Shown here: positions 9,192 through 17,503 of the stretch, piece after piece
Layout: every line of letters begins with the position of its first letter
Numbering within the stretch: position 1 is the stretch's first letter
Origin: Parapedobacter indicus
GTDB lineage: Bacteria; Bacteroidota; Bacteroidia; Sphingobacteriales; Sphingobacteriaceae
Length of the DNA: 64,000 nucleotides
Assembly (NCBI RefSeq): GCF_900113765.1
Contig: NZ_FOQO01000008.1
Span: forward strand, 1-64,000
Direction: 5' to 3'
Program-made: the position numbers and the translations under genes
The notes under the pieces: generated by a model
What the model saw: the letters and a program-made list of their open reading frames with translations, nothing else
Database searches by the model: none
Told to the model about the DNA's origin: nothing

Positions 9192-9238
9192 CAAAGAAAG
9201 AAATTCCCGTTAGGAATATACCTACCCAAAAAGGGTGG
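9192..9238 (-). promoter_or_regulatory. Bipartite palindromic promoter-like element, copy 3 (RNA B)
   Basis: Minus strand: ACCCTTTTTGGGT (one extra T, 9224-9236), dyad TATTCC-N5-GGAATT (9202-9218), then TTTCTTTG (9192-9199). Spacing between the parts is as in copies 1 and 2. It points at RNA B. Confidence 0.65.
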
Positions 9239-9408
9239 TTTTCTATTTTTTTAAACAAATGCGGAATGTTTCGGCATTGGTCTTGAAATTAGTTAAGCAG
9301 TTTCCTATATTTGATTGAACAACCATAAATACCGTAACCATTTTCTTAATGAAGTATACCGTAACTACATCGAGTAAAGACAATTTTGGGGACGTCTTGG
9401 AGATAAGT

Positions 9409-9463
9409 CCATAATGATACCATAATTTCTCCATAATGATACCATAATTTCTCCATAATGACA
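9409..9463. repeat. 11-bp tandem repeat, five copies of CCATAAT-N4
   Basis: Five units of exactly 11 bp begin with CCATAAT at 9409, 9420, 9431, 9442 and 9453. Tails alternate GATA, TTCT, GATA, TTCT, GACA, so a 22-bp unit is also visible. The period is close to one DNA turn, so a protein could bind one face. It lies about 170 bp upstream of promoter-like copy 3. Confidence 0.7.
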
Positions 9464-9531
9464 CCTTAATTTTCTGTTATTTCATGGACTCAATAGGGAC
9501 GGTTTATGATGTTATCAATGATACATGGTGA

Positions 9532-9619
9532 AAACAAGACAAATACGATACGGAGCGGCCCATTGCGCGGTACTTGGAGTTGGGAAGAGTGGCTGAATGG
9601 TTTGGACTGATGGCACTAA
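9532..9619 (+). pseudogene. Possible C-terminal remnant of an unknown protein
   Basis: An open stretch with no start ends at TAA 9617-9619 and reads ...DTERPIARYLELGRVAEWFGLMALK. Its composition is protein-like, but it is too short to place in a family. It may be a decayed gene end or chance. Confidence 0.2.
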
Positions 9620-9665
9620 AGTAACTATAAATCAATATACGACCAAATTAAAACCAACTTTCAAA

Positions 9666-9745
9666 ATGGCTTCAAAAGACAAAACGGAAAAATACGGGGT
9701 AAAATTGACAACATTGTTTACCGGAGTTATAACGGCAAACAGATT
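9666..9745 (+). other. Frameshifted true start of the following gene
   Basis: ATG 9666 begins ATG GCT TCA AAA and is out of frame with the gene at 9746. Adding one A to the AAAA run at 9673-9676 would give MASKRQNGKIRGKIDNIVYR then SYNGKQIMQRAPKR, joining the downstream frame. That segment looks like the N-terminus of known Sphingobacterial uncharacterised proteins (GKIxxxVY..NGKQ..R..PK). The in-frame stretch between TAA 9617 and 9746 has no ATG, GTG or TTG. So there is either a one-base deletion or a homopolymer sequencing error. Confidence 0.6.
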
Positions 9746-10537
9746 ATGCAAAGGGCTCCCAAGCGGGTAAATCAGACACTCGCCACTAAGGTAAGCGCAC
9801 TCGAATTCGGCTTGGCAGCCATATGCGCTAAGGCAATACGCGAAGTCTTCCATAACGTATACGAAGAATACGACGGCTATATGGTAAGACGGCTTACTGC
9901 AACAATCGCTGCATGTATCCGGACATCGGACAACGATGCCGGAGCGCGTGATTTACACGATGGGGACCTGAGTTTATTGAAAGGATTCACATTCAATACA
10001 GCTGCACCATTTGAGCGATTGGTTGCCGTGTCACCGACACTTGAGGTGGTTCACAACGGTACCATCCATTTCCAAATGCCACTGTTCATTCCGAAGGAAG
10101 ACGTTGTATACCCATCCAACCTTCTTCGGCCAAACGGCTGTTTTGGCATCTATATAGTGGCATTCAGCTTCCGTGACGGCCGTGTGCATATTATCGACTA
10201 CGCCGGTTTCGACGTTGCGTACGATGAAAGCAATCCACGGGAAATCAACTGGACATGCAGCAAGCGACTTCCTAAAGGTTACATCGTTCTGGTTATATTT
10301 GGGTTGCGTTATTTTTCCTTGAACTGGCTGAAGCAACGGGTACAAACGACCGATAAGGACTTCTATCCGACGATCGTCCTTGATGCTTTTCATGTGACCG
10401 ACGAAATGGCCACATTGGGAATCGAAGACAATCTTGAAGAGCCATCAGAGAAAAATTTGTCGGGTTTGGAAACAATAGAGGCCGACAGCCTTAAACGAGA
10501 GATCGCGAAACTGAAGAAAAAAGCGGCAAAAAAATAG
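9746..10537 (+). CDS. Uncharacterised protein of Bacteroidota
   Basis: 263 codons from the first in-frame ATG; the natural N-terminus probably begins about 27 residues earlier (see the frameshift entry at 9666). I do not recognise a named domain. The start (NGKQIMQRAPKRVNQT) recalls the N-termini of DUF6266-like Sphingobacterial proteins. The rest has no signal peptide and no membrane segment. The C-terminus is charged and probably helical (EADSLKREIAKLKKKAAKK). It ends 6 bp from the convergent epimerase gene. Function unknown. Confidence 0.65.
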   Translation: MQRAPKRVNQTLATKVSALEFGLAAICAKAIREVFHNVYEEYDGYMVRRLTATIAACIRTSDNDAGARDLHDGDLSLLKGFTFNTAAPFERLVAVSPTLEVVHNGTIHFQMPLFIPKEDVVYPSNLLRPNGCFGIYIVAFSFRDGRVHIIDYAGFDVAYDESNPREINWTCSKRLPKGYIVLVIFGLRYFSLNWLKQRVQTTDKDFYPTIVLDAFHVTDEMATLGIEDNLEEPSEKNLSGLETIEADSLKREIAKLKKKAAKK

Positions 10538-10543
10538 CGCTTC

Positions 10544-11692
10544 CTACCTAAACCGATATACCGTCCGCGTACGGTATTCCGCTTTGGGTTCTAACACGGT
10601 CGACGGAAAATCGGGCTGGTTTGGCGAATCCGGAAAATGCTGCGTTTCAAGGCAGAATGCAGAACGATGTCCATAGGTTTTTCCGCCTTTTGCGTTCTGA
10701 ACGTTATCCATGAAATTGCCGCTGTAAAACTGCAAACCCGGTTCTTCCGTTAACACATCCATGATAATACCTGTTTTGGGGCTTTCAACGGTTGCAACAA
10801 GCTGCAGACCCGGATCTTTTTTAAGCACGAAATTGTGATCATATCCTTTTCCGAGCAATAACTGTGCATCTGCGGTATCGATACGTTTCCCGATAGCGGT
10901 GGGCTGACGGAAATCGAAGGGCGTATTTTCAACCGATGCAATTTCGCCGGTCGGTATCAGGGTTTCATCAACAGGCGTATAACCATCCGCGCGGATAGTG
11001 AGCAGGTGGTCTAAAATGGTGCTGTCTCCCTCGCCACTGAGATTGAAATACGCATGATTGGTAAGGTTTACTACCGTGGCTTTATCGGTGTTGGCACGAT
11101 AGGTGATATCCAACCCGTTGTCCGAAGTGAGCGTATAGGTTACGGTTGCATCCAGTTTACCGGGATAACCTGCATCGCCATCGGGCGATATATATTGCAG
11201 CTCCAGGCTACTATCGGTCGCGTGCTTCACCTCCCACACTTTCATAAAAAATCCATTTGTACCACCATGTAGCGTATTAGGCCCATCATTGAGCTCTAAT
11301 TGATATTGCTGCCCTTCCAGCTCAAACTGCCCCTTGGCAATGCGGTTGCCATATCGCCCCACGATTGCCCCATAAAATCCTTCACCCGGTTTCCGATAGG
11401 AGGCCAAATCTTTATATCCGAGTACAACATCTACCAGCTCGCCATTTTTATCGGGCACCTGTAGGCTGATGATCCGCGCACCGTAATTGGTAATGGCAGC
11501 TGTTGCGGTACCGTTCGTAAGGGTGTATAATTGCACCGAATCTCCATCTATTTCCACAGCGAAATCTGCGGGCGATACCGTCAATTCAATTGGTGTGGTA
11601 TCCTGAGCTGACTGCTCCTGTGGCGGATTACAGGCCGATATTCCAACTATTGCGGCAACGACGGCCAACGACTTGCTTGCTTTGTGTTTCAT
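10544..11692 (-). CDS. galM: Aldose 1-epimerase (galactose mutarotase), lipoprotein
   Basis: Interconverts alpha and beta anomers of aldohexoses such as galactose and glucose. 382 residues. It begins with a lipoprotein signal peptide (MKHKASKSLAVVAAIVGISAC; lipobox ISAC), so it should sit in the periplasm or on a membrane rather than in the cytoplasm. Family motifs are visible: GPNTLHGGTNGF, TNHAYFNLSG (catalytic His region), GYDHNFVL, GLQFYSGNF and a late Glu in CLETQHFPDSPNQ (catalytic base region). It stands alone: convergent with the uncharacterised gene and divergent from hemA. Exported mutarotases are common in Bacteroidota and probably help sugar uptake. Confidence 0.92.
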   Translation of the reverse strand: MKHKASKSLAVVAAIVGISACNPPQEQSAQDTTPIELTVSPADFAVEIDGDSVQLYTLTNGTATAAITNYGARIISLQVPDKNGELVDVVLGYKDLASYRKPGEGFYGAIVGRYGNRIAKGQFELEGQQYQLELNDGPNTLHGGTNGFFMKVWEVKHATDSSLELQYISPDGDAGYPGKLDATVTYTLTSDNGLDITYRANTDKATVVNLTNHAYFNLSGEGDSTILDHLLTIRADGYTPVDETLIPTGEIASVENTPFDFRQPTAIGKRIDTADAQLLLGKGYDHNFVLKKDPGLQLVATVESPKTGIIMDVLTEEPGLQFYSGNFMDNVQNAKGGKTYGHRSAFCLETQHFPDSPNQPDFPSTVLEPKAEYRTRTVYRFR

Positions 11693-12007
11693 GCTTTAAA
11701 CAGTCTAACGGTACCCATACTTTCATTGCATCTGCACAAGATACTGAAACCAAAGGTCTCCTATTCAACATCAGGTTTGTAAAATGGGATAATCCCTCGA
11801 CAAAGATAAAAGTAAAATCGGTTTTTTTGCTGTTTGCACAGTCACGGTTTTACGAATTCGCCTCTTCACAACTTCACCGCTTCGCAACGCTGTAACGAAT
11901 CTAATTTATAACCATTCTAAATATCTGTGTTTGACACATTTCTGACAGACCTCTGCAAGGAGATGTTGTACTTTTGTTACCGTAAATTTAGTGAGGACGG
12001 TACAACC
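11693..12007. other. Intergenic region between galM and hemA
   Basis: 315 bp between divergent genes. I see the hemA -7 box at 11969-11976 and no other clear structure. Several in-frame codons upstream of hemA (from 11927) are open but lie at or before the promoter. Confidence 0.5.
11969..11976 (+). promoter_or_regulatory. -7 box for hemA (TACTTTTG)
   Basis: TACTTTTG fits TAnnTTTG exactly. The best -33 candidate upstream is weak and badly spaced. The box puts transcription start near 11982, downstream of ATG 11927 and ATG 11963, which argues for translation from TTG 12008. Confidence 0.5.
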
Positions 12008-13249
12008 TTGAAGAATCTCAAAGTCATAGCATTCACCCACAAACATGTGGATTTGAAAGATTTAGGCAATCTAGTTATCTGTAATGAAGAACTGGAAAGT
12101 CGACTAATCAACCTCAAACATAGCTTTGACATTCCTGAAATTTTTTATATCGGCACCTGTAATCGGGTGGAATTTGTCTTCTACGGTGCGCACGAGCTGA
12201 AACCGGCGTTCATCAAAGAATTTATGCATAAGCTGAATTTCTGTGTTCCTTCCGAGCGGTTGGAATGCTTTCTTGACCAGGTAACCACCTATGAAGGCAT
12301 GGAAGCGCTCAATCATTTGCTACGGATGTCGTGTTCACTGGAAAGCTTGGTGGTGGGAGAAAAAGAGATCCTTGCCCAGGTACGTAAAGCTTACGAGCGC
12401 TGCCGTGCAAGCGGATTCACCGGAGATTTTTTGCGGATGGTGATGGACCGATTGGTCAAAACGGCCAAAGAAGTATACACTCATACACGCATTTCCCGCA
12501 ACCCGGTTTCTGTCGTTTCCCTTGCCTACCGTAAATTGCGAGAAATTAAATTGCACGAAAATCCGCGTATCCTCATCATCGGTGCCGGAGAAACCAACCA
12601 AAACTTTGCTAAATACTTGCAAAAACACCGGTTTTCCAATTTTGTAGTATTCAACCGTACGCTGGAAAATGCCCAGAGTCTGAGCATGGAGTTAAATGGT
12701 CAAGCCTATCTGTTGAGCGAACTATCCCAATATAAAGGCGGTTTTGACATTCTAATCACTTGCACGGGCGCTCCCGAAGCAATTGTGGATACCGCGTTGT
12801 ACCACTCCCTGCTAAATGGAGAGACGGACAAAAAGGTGATTGTAGACCTTGCCATCCCCAACGATGTGCATCCCGATGTACTTCAGCACCATCCCATACA
12901 TTACATTGAGGTGAGCAGTTTGCAGGCAATTGCTTCCAAAAATGTACAACAGCGCTACGACGAGCTTACCCATGCCGAACAGATCATTGCGGATAATATC
13001 CAGGAGTTCCTTCCAATACTCAAGCAGCGACGCGTGGAACTGGCCATGCGTGAGGTACCTGAAAAGGTGAAAGAAATCCGTTCATTCGCTCTTAATGAGG
13101 TTTTCGCCACCGAGGTAAATGCACTGGATGCAAACTCACGGATGGTGCTTGAGAAAGTAATTGACTACTTGGAAAAAAAATACATCAAGGTGCCCATGGT
13201 CATGGCCAAGGATATTTTGGTCAAAACCAACAACGCCGATCTCAATTAA
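12008..13249 (+). CDS. hemA: Glutamyl-tRNA reductase
   Basis: Reduces glutamyl-tRNA to glutamate-1-semialdehyde with NADPH, the first committed step of C5-pathway haem synthesis. From TTG 12008 the protein has 413 residues and begins (M)KNLKVIAFTHKHVDL, as family members do. The catalytic Cys in YIGTCNRVEF is then residue 51, next to Cys50 of the E. coli enzyme. The frame stays open back to 11927, but that stretch overlaps the promoter. Other motifs: SCSLESLVVGEKEILAQVRKAY (substrate site) and IGAGETNQNFAKYL (NADPH fold). The C-terminal dimerisation helix is present. First gene of hemA-hemCD-hemB-hemL. Confidence 0.95.
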   Translation: MKNLKVIAFTHKHVDLKDLGNLVICNEELESRLINLKHSFDIPEIFYIGTCNRVEFVFYGAHELKPAFIKEFMHKLNFCVPSERLECFLDQVTTYEGMEALNHLLRMSCSLESLVVGEKEILAQVRKAYERCRASGFTGDFLRMVMDRLVKTAKEVYTHTRISRNPVSVVSLAYRKLREIKLHENPRILIIGAGETNQNFAKYLQKHRFSNFVVFNRTLENAQSLSMELNGQAYLLSELSQYKGGFDILITCTGAPEAIVDTALYHSLLNGETDKKVIVDLAIPNDVHPDVLQHHPIHYIEVSSLQAIASKNVQQRYDELTHAEQIIADNIQEFLPILKQRRVELAMREVPEKVKEIRSFALNEVFATEVNALDANSRMVLEKVIDYLEKKYIKVPMVMAKDILVKTNNADLN

Positions 13250-13384
13250 AACTGGGAATGTTCTGTTTTTTTAAAACATATCCATTCGGATTATGTAATG
13301 AATTAAGCACTTTTATATGAAACTATTAAAATTGCATATCAAAGTGAACTTAGCGGAGCGATCTCATTGACACCAAAAAGAATA

Positions 13385-13415
13385 TTGGTCGATATCAATA
13401 AATTATCTAAGTTTG
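13385..13415 (+). promoter_or_regulatory. Promoter upstream of hemCD (TTG-N20-TAAGTTTG)
   Basis: TTG at 13385-13387, 20 bp, then TAAGTTTG at 13408-13415, an exact match to the Bacteroidota -33/-7 consensus. Predicted start of transcription is at about 13420, so the leader is very short or absent. hemCD therefore has its own promoter besides any read-through from hemA. Confidence 0.65.
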
Positions 13416-13418
13416 CTT

Positions 13419-15056
13419 ATGCTAATTGAGGAACCCTTGACGGAAATCGCCAAAGAGCGTACAAAAGCGATAGACCGTGTACTCATCATCGGTACGCGGG
13501 GTAGCGAACTCGCTTTGTGGCAAGCTAACTTTGTTAAAAGCAAATTAGCGGATATCGGTATTCAAGCCGAGTTGAAAATCATCAAAACCCAGGGAGACAT
13601 CGTACAGCACCTACGCTTGGACAAGTTGGAAGGCAAGGGCTTCTTTACGAAAGAACTGGAAGAGGAGTTGTTGACAGGCGGGATCGACATTGCCGTACAT
13701 TCACACAAGGATCTGCCAACGGTACAGCCACCGGGGTTGACCATCGCTGCGGTAAGCTCCCGTGAAGATCCGTCTGAGTTACTCATTATCCATAAAGACT
13801 GCGTTGACCTTAAAAAAAGGCTTGCTCTCAAGCATAATGCTACAGTAGGTACATCTTCCAATCGCCGAAAGGCGCAATTGCGGGCTATGCGTCCCGATCT
13901 CGAATTTGATGATTTACGGGGCAATGTACTAACACGCATTGAAAAACTACGAGATGAAAATTACGATGCGATTATGCTGGCTAAGGCCGGCATCACTCGG
14001 GTGGGAGTAGATCTCAGTGATTTCCATGTAGAAGAGCTTCCTCCCGTAGAGATCATTCCCGCACCTGCCCAGGGCGTACTGGCCATACAGATTAAAGAAA
14101 GTGACAAAGAGTTATACGATATACTGCAGCTGATCAACGATGCCGAGGTGGCGGAGACCATCGCCGTGGAACGTGAAGTCCTGAATCGGTTTGATGCGGG
14201 ATGCCATGCGCCATTGGGTTGCTATTGCCGTAAACAAGACGGCAAATTTGAGGTGTGGACCTCCAAGGCGGATAGCGACGAAGAGTTTCCGGACCGACTG
14301 TATCTAGCGGCAAACAGCACCGATGGATTGGCGGAACGGATCGCTAACAAGTTTGACAAAAACCGCAAGCTGCCCTCCCATGTCTTTATCACACGGGATG
14401 TAAGTGAGTCCAATTATTTCTACCGAGCAATGGCCGCCCGCGGCATTACCGTGGAAGGCCGGTCGCTGATCCGAATATTCCCCATCATCAATAAACTGGA
14501 CCCCTATATTCTCAAATATGTAGATTGGATATTCTTTGGTAGCAAAAACAGCATTGAAAACTTTTTCCGGCTGGAGCCGAGACTGAGCAAGCGGACAAAA
14601 TTTGCGGTGATTGGGCGGGGATCCGAGGAAATGCTGCGCCAGTTTGGCCATGCACCCGATTTTTCGGGTGAACGATTGGGTATTAATATGGAACAGATCG
14701 CTGCGGAATTCGCAAACATCGCATCCGGAACAACCGTTTTAATTCCGAGGGCCAAAGATTCATTGGAAACCATTCAGCAATCGTTGACCGCCGATACAAA
14801 AACCATTAACCTCCCGGTTTACCAGACTCATATAGACACCAATGTATCGAAGTCTAATGCAGATGTGCTGGTTTTCACCAGCCCTTCCAATGTGGAAGCG
14901 TATTTCGTAGATAACTTAGTTGATCCCGGACAGAAAATCATTTGCATAGGACGTTCCACCGCTAAAAAAATTGAAGAATTAGGCCTTTCTTATAACCTTC
15001 CTTATTCACCGGATGAAATCGGGCTGGCAGAAGCTGTATTTGGATTAGATTACTGA
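13419..15056 (+). CDS. hemC: Porphobilinogen deaminase / uroporphyrinogen-III synthase fusion
   Basis: Joins four porphobilinogen units into hydroxymethylbilane and then closes it to uroporphyrinogen III. About 545 residues. HemC part, residues 1 to about 300: GTRGSELALWQANF, KTQGD, AVHSHKDLPT (catalytic Asp region), GTSSNRRKAQL, RGNVLTRIEKL, PAPAQGVLAIQ, and Cys262 in FDAGCHAPLG, which carries the dipyrromethane cofactor. HemD part, about 320 to the end: VFITRDVSESNYFYRAMAARG, FFGSKNSIENFF and LVFTSPSNVEAYF. No stop or frame change lies between them. I chose ATG 13419; TTG 13413 lies inside the promoter and TTG 13437 is another option. hemB follows 21 bp downstream. Confidence 0.93.
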   Translation: MLIEEPLTEIAKERTKAIDRVLIIGTRGSELALWQANFVKSKLADIGIQAELKIIKTQGDIVQHLRLDKLEGKGFFTKELEEELLTGGIDIAVHSHKDLPTVQPPGLTIAAVSSREDPSELLIIHKDCVDLKKRLALKHNATVGTSSNRRKAQLRAMRPDLEFDDLRGNVLTRIEKLRDENYDAIMLAKAGITRVGVDLSDFHVEELPPVEIIPAPAQGVLAIQIKESDKELYDILQLINDAEVAETIAVEREVLNRFDAGCHAPLGCYCRKQDGKFEVWTSKADSDEEFPDRLYLAANSTDGLAERIANKFDKNRKLPSHVFITRDVSESNYFYRAMAARGITVEGRSLIRIFPIINKLDPYILKYVDWIFFGSKNSIENFFRLEPRLSKRTKFAVIGRGSEEMLRQFGHAPDFSGERLGINMEQIAAEFANIASGTTVLIPRAKDSLETIQQSLTADTKTINLPVYQTHIDTNVSKSNADVLVFTSPSNVEAYFVDNLVDPGQKIICIGRSTAKKIEELGLSYNLPYSPDEIGLAEAVFGLDY

Positions 15057-15077
15057 AGGATTTTTTATTATTAACAC

Positions 15078-16049
15078 ATGCTGATAAGACCGAGAAGAAA
15101 CCGCAAGTCTGCGGTGATACGTGATTTAGTACAGGAGACACATCTCACCGCAGCCAACCTGATTTTTCCGCTGTTTATCCTGGAAGGTAACAACGTAAAG
15201 TCAGAAGTAAGTTCGATGCCGGGTATCTTCCGATATTCCATAGACAACCTGCTTCGCGAAGTGGAAGCCTGCATGAAACTGGGACTTCATGCTTTTGATC
15301 TCTTTCCCAACATTGACGAAACGTTAAAAGATCGATACGCCACCGAAGCCACGCGGGAAGGCAGCTTATACCTCCGCGCAATTGCCGAAGTGAAAAAAGA
15401 ATTTCCCGAAGCGTGCGTAGTTACCGATGTAGCGATGGATCCATATAGCAGTGACGGCCATGACGGCATTGTAGAAAATGGCGAAATCCTCAACGATGAA
15501 ACGCTTGAAATTTTAGGAAGGATGGCAGTGGCCCATGCACAGGCGGGGGCAGATATTATTGCTCCATCCGACATGATGGATGGCCGAATTGGCTACATAC
15601 GGAGCGTGCTGGATGAACAAGGGTTTTCCAATGTGTCACTTATGTCGTACACGGCAAAATATGCAAGTGCGTTCTACAGCCCCTTCCGCGATGCGCTCAA
15701 TTCGGCCCCAAAACTTGGCGACAAAAAGACATACCAAATGAATCCTGCCAATCAACGGGAAGCTTTGATCGAAGCCGAGCTGGATGCACAGGAAGGAGCG
15801 GATTTCCTGATGGTGAAACCGGCGTTACCCTACCTAGATGTCATCAAACTCCTCCACGATCAGTTTGATCTACCTATTGCCGCTTACAATGTAAGCGGCG
15901 AATATGCGATGGTCAAAGCATCGGCACGCAACGGTTGGCTGGATGAGCGCCGCGCGACCATGGAAGTACTGCTGGGCATACGACGGGCCGGTGCTACAGC
16001 TATCCTTACCTACCACGCGAAGGAAGTACTGGAAAATAGGTGGCTGTAG
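15078..16049 (+). CDS. hemB: Delta-aminolevulinic acid dehydratase (porphobilinogen synthase)
   Basis: Condenses two 5-aminolevulinate molecules to porphobilinogen. 323 residues, normal length. The two Schiff-base lysines are in SYTAKYASAFYSPFRDA and FLMVKPALPYLD. The metal-site loop reads VVTDVAMDPYSSDGHDG: it has Asp where zinc-type enzymes carry the CxC...C cluster, so this should be a magnesium-type rather than zinc-dependent enzyme. The signature GADIIAPSDMMDGRIG is intact. It lies 21 bp after hemCD and 73 bp before hemL, in the same direction. Confidence 0.96.
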   Translation: MLIRPRRNRKSAVIRDLVQETHLTAANLIFPLFILEGNNVKSEVSSMPGIFRYSIDNLLREVEACMKLGLHAFDLFPNIDETLKDRYATEATREGSLYLRAIAEVKKEFPEACVVTDVAMDPYSSDGHDGIVENGEILNDETLEILGRMAVAHAQAGADIIAPSDMMDGRIGYIRSVLDEQGFSNVSLMSYTAKYASAFYSPFRDALNSAPKLGDKKTYQMNPANQREALIEAELDAQEGADFLMVKPALPYLDVIKLLHDQFDLPIAAYNVSGEYAMVKASARNGWLDERRATMEVLLGIRRAGATAILTYHAKEVLENRWL

Positions 16050-16122
16050 GGAGAGGTAGGAGACGTCAGCTATCTGATTTTAGGATATTAGATTTACATT
16101 TTAGATTTTAGCGTTACGAAGC

Positions 16123-17493
16123 ATGTTAGATGCATTAAAGAAAGCTTTCGCCGGCAATGATGAACAGAATGCTGTTGCATCCGGAAAGAAAGGTGATATT
16201 TCAAGGGAGAGGTCTTCCGAACTCTACGAAAAAGCCCAACAATATTTTCCCGGAGGCGTAAATTCTCCAGTCAGGGCGTTTAAATCCGTACATGGTACTC
16301 CCCTATTCATCGAACGGGGCGACGGTTGCTTTTTATGGGACGCAGATGGGAATCAGTTCATTGACTTTTGTTGTTCCTGGGGTCCGCTTATCTTAGGACA
16401 TAACCATCCCAAAATACGCGAAAAAGTAACTAAAACGCTAGAAAAAGGATTGAGTTTCGGGGCGCCCACGGCGCTGGAAAATGAACTTGCCGAGCTCATC
16501 CTCAAACACAATCGTTATATCGAAAAACTCCGCTTTGTCAGTTCCGGTACGGAGGCTGTGATGTCCGCCATCCGATTGGCACGCGGATATACGGGCCGTG
16601 ATAAAATCATCAAATTTGATGGATGCTACCATGGCCATTCTGACTCGTTGTTGGTTAAAGCCGGGTCGGGCCTGGTCACTTTCGGCGAGACTTCGTCTGC
16701 CGGAGTACCCAAAGCATTTGCCGACGAGACCCTTGTTATTCCATTGGCCGATCGGGAAGCTGTGGAGGCTGCTTTTTCGGAGTTCAAGGGACAGATCGCA
16801 GCGGTCATTATCGAAGGGATTCCTGCCAACAACGGCTTGCTCATCCAAGAGCCTGAATACATCCATTTTCTTCGTAACATCACAAAAGAAAATGGCGCGC
16901 TTCTCATTTTTGATGAAGTGATCACCGGTTTCCGATTGGGTTTTGAGGGCGCAGCTGCTTATTACGATGTCCAGCCTGATATCCTTACTTATGGCAAGAT
17001 CATCGGTGGCGGTATGCCCGTAGGGGCTTACGGTGCTTCAGCAGAACTGATGAGCCGCATATCTCCCGATGGGGGCGTCTATCAAGCGGGAACGCTGTCT
17101 GGCAATCCAGTGGCCATGGCTGCCGGAATCGCGCAACTCACCGAATTGCGCAGCAGTGGGTTTTACAAAAACCTCAACCAAAAAACTGCCGAGTTTGTAG
17201 AGGCCGTACAGCGTTACGCTACCGCAAAAAACTACAAGGTAACCTTATTCAACGTGGGATCCATTTTCTGGTTCGCATTTACCAATCAGTCGACCATCCG
17301 TGCCGCGAGCGATATCGATCATAGTACCATGGAATTGTACAAAACATTCCATCGTGAGTTGCTCAACCGCGGGGTTTACCTCGGTCCTTCGGGTTACGAA
17401 GTGGGGTTTGTGTCAGCAGCTCACAACAAAACCCAACTGGAAAAAGCCAAGCGTGCTATTTTTGAAAGCTTGGATGAGGTGTTTAGGCATTGA
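16123..17493 (+). CDS. hemL: Glutamate-1-semialdehyde 2,1-aminomutase
   Basis: PLP enzyme that turns glutamate-1-semialdehyde into 5-aminolevulinate, the step after hemA. 456 residues, about 25 more than usual: a polar N-terminal extension (LDALKKAFAGNDEQNAVASG) precedes the normal start SSELYEKAQQYFPGGVNSPV. The PLP lysine is Lys292 in TYGKIIGGGMPVGAYG; FVSSGTEAVMSAIRLARG, CYHGHSD and LLIFDEVITGFR are intact. Last haem gene here; hemE and later steps are not in the window. It ends 10 bp from a convergent membrane-protein gene, with no obvious terminator between. Confidence 0.95.
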   Translation: MLDALKKAFAGNDEQNAVASGKKGDISRERSSELYEKAQQYFPGGVNSPVRAFKSVHGTPLFIERGDGCFLWDADGNQFIDFCCSWGPLILGHNHPKIREKVTKTLEKGLSFGAPTALENELAELILKHNRYIEKLRFVSSGTEAVMSAIRLARGYTGRDKIIKFDGCYHGHSDSLLVKAGSGLVTFGETSSAGVPKAFADETLVIPLADREAVEAAFSEFKGQIAAVIIEGIPANNGLLIQEPEYIHFLRNITKENGALLIFDEVITGFRLGFEGAAAYYDVQPDILTYGKIIGGGMPVGAYGASAELMSRISPDGGVYQAGTLSGNPVAMAAGIAQLTELRSSGFYKNLNQKTAEFVEAVQRYATAKNYKVTLFNVGSIFWFAFTNQSTIRAASDIDHSTMELYKTFHRELLNRGVYLGPSGYEVGFVSAAHNKTQLEKAKRAIFESLDEVFRH

Positions 17494-17503
17494 GTCAGGG
17501 CCT

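Noticed and set aside
9243-9464. Open frame of 73 codons on the minus strand
   Set aside because: It begins within the 11-bp repeat array and overlaps promoter-like copy 3; the repeated MEKLWYHYG-type residues are just the DNA repeat translated.
16050-16122. AT-rich repeats (GATTTTAG-like) between hemB and hemL
   Set aside because: Short, irregular and without pairing; looks like ordinary intergenic drift.
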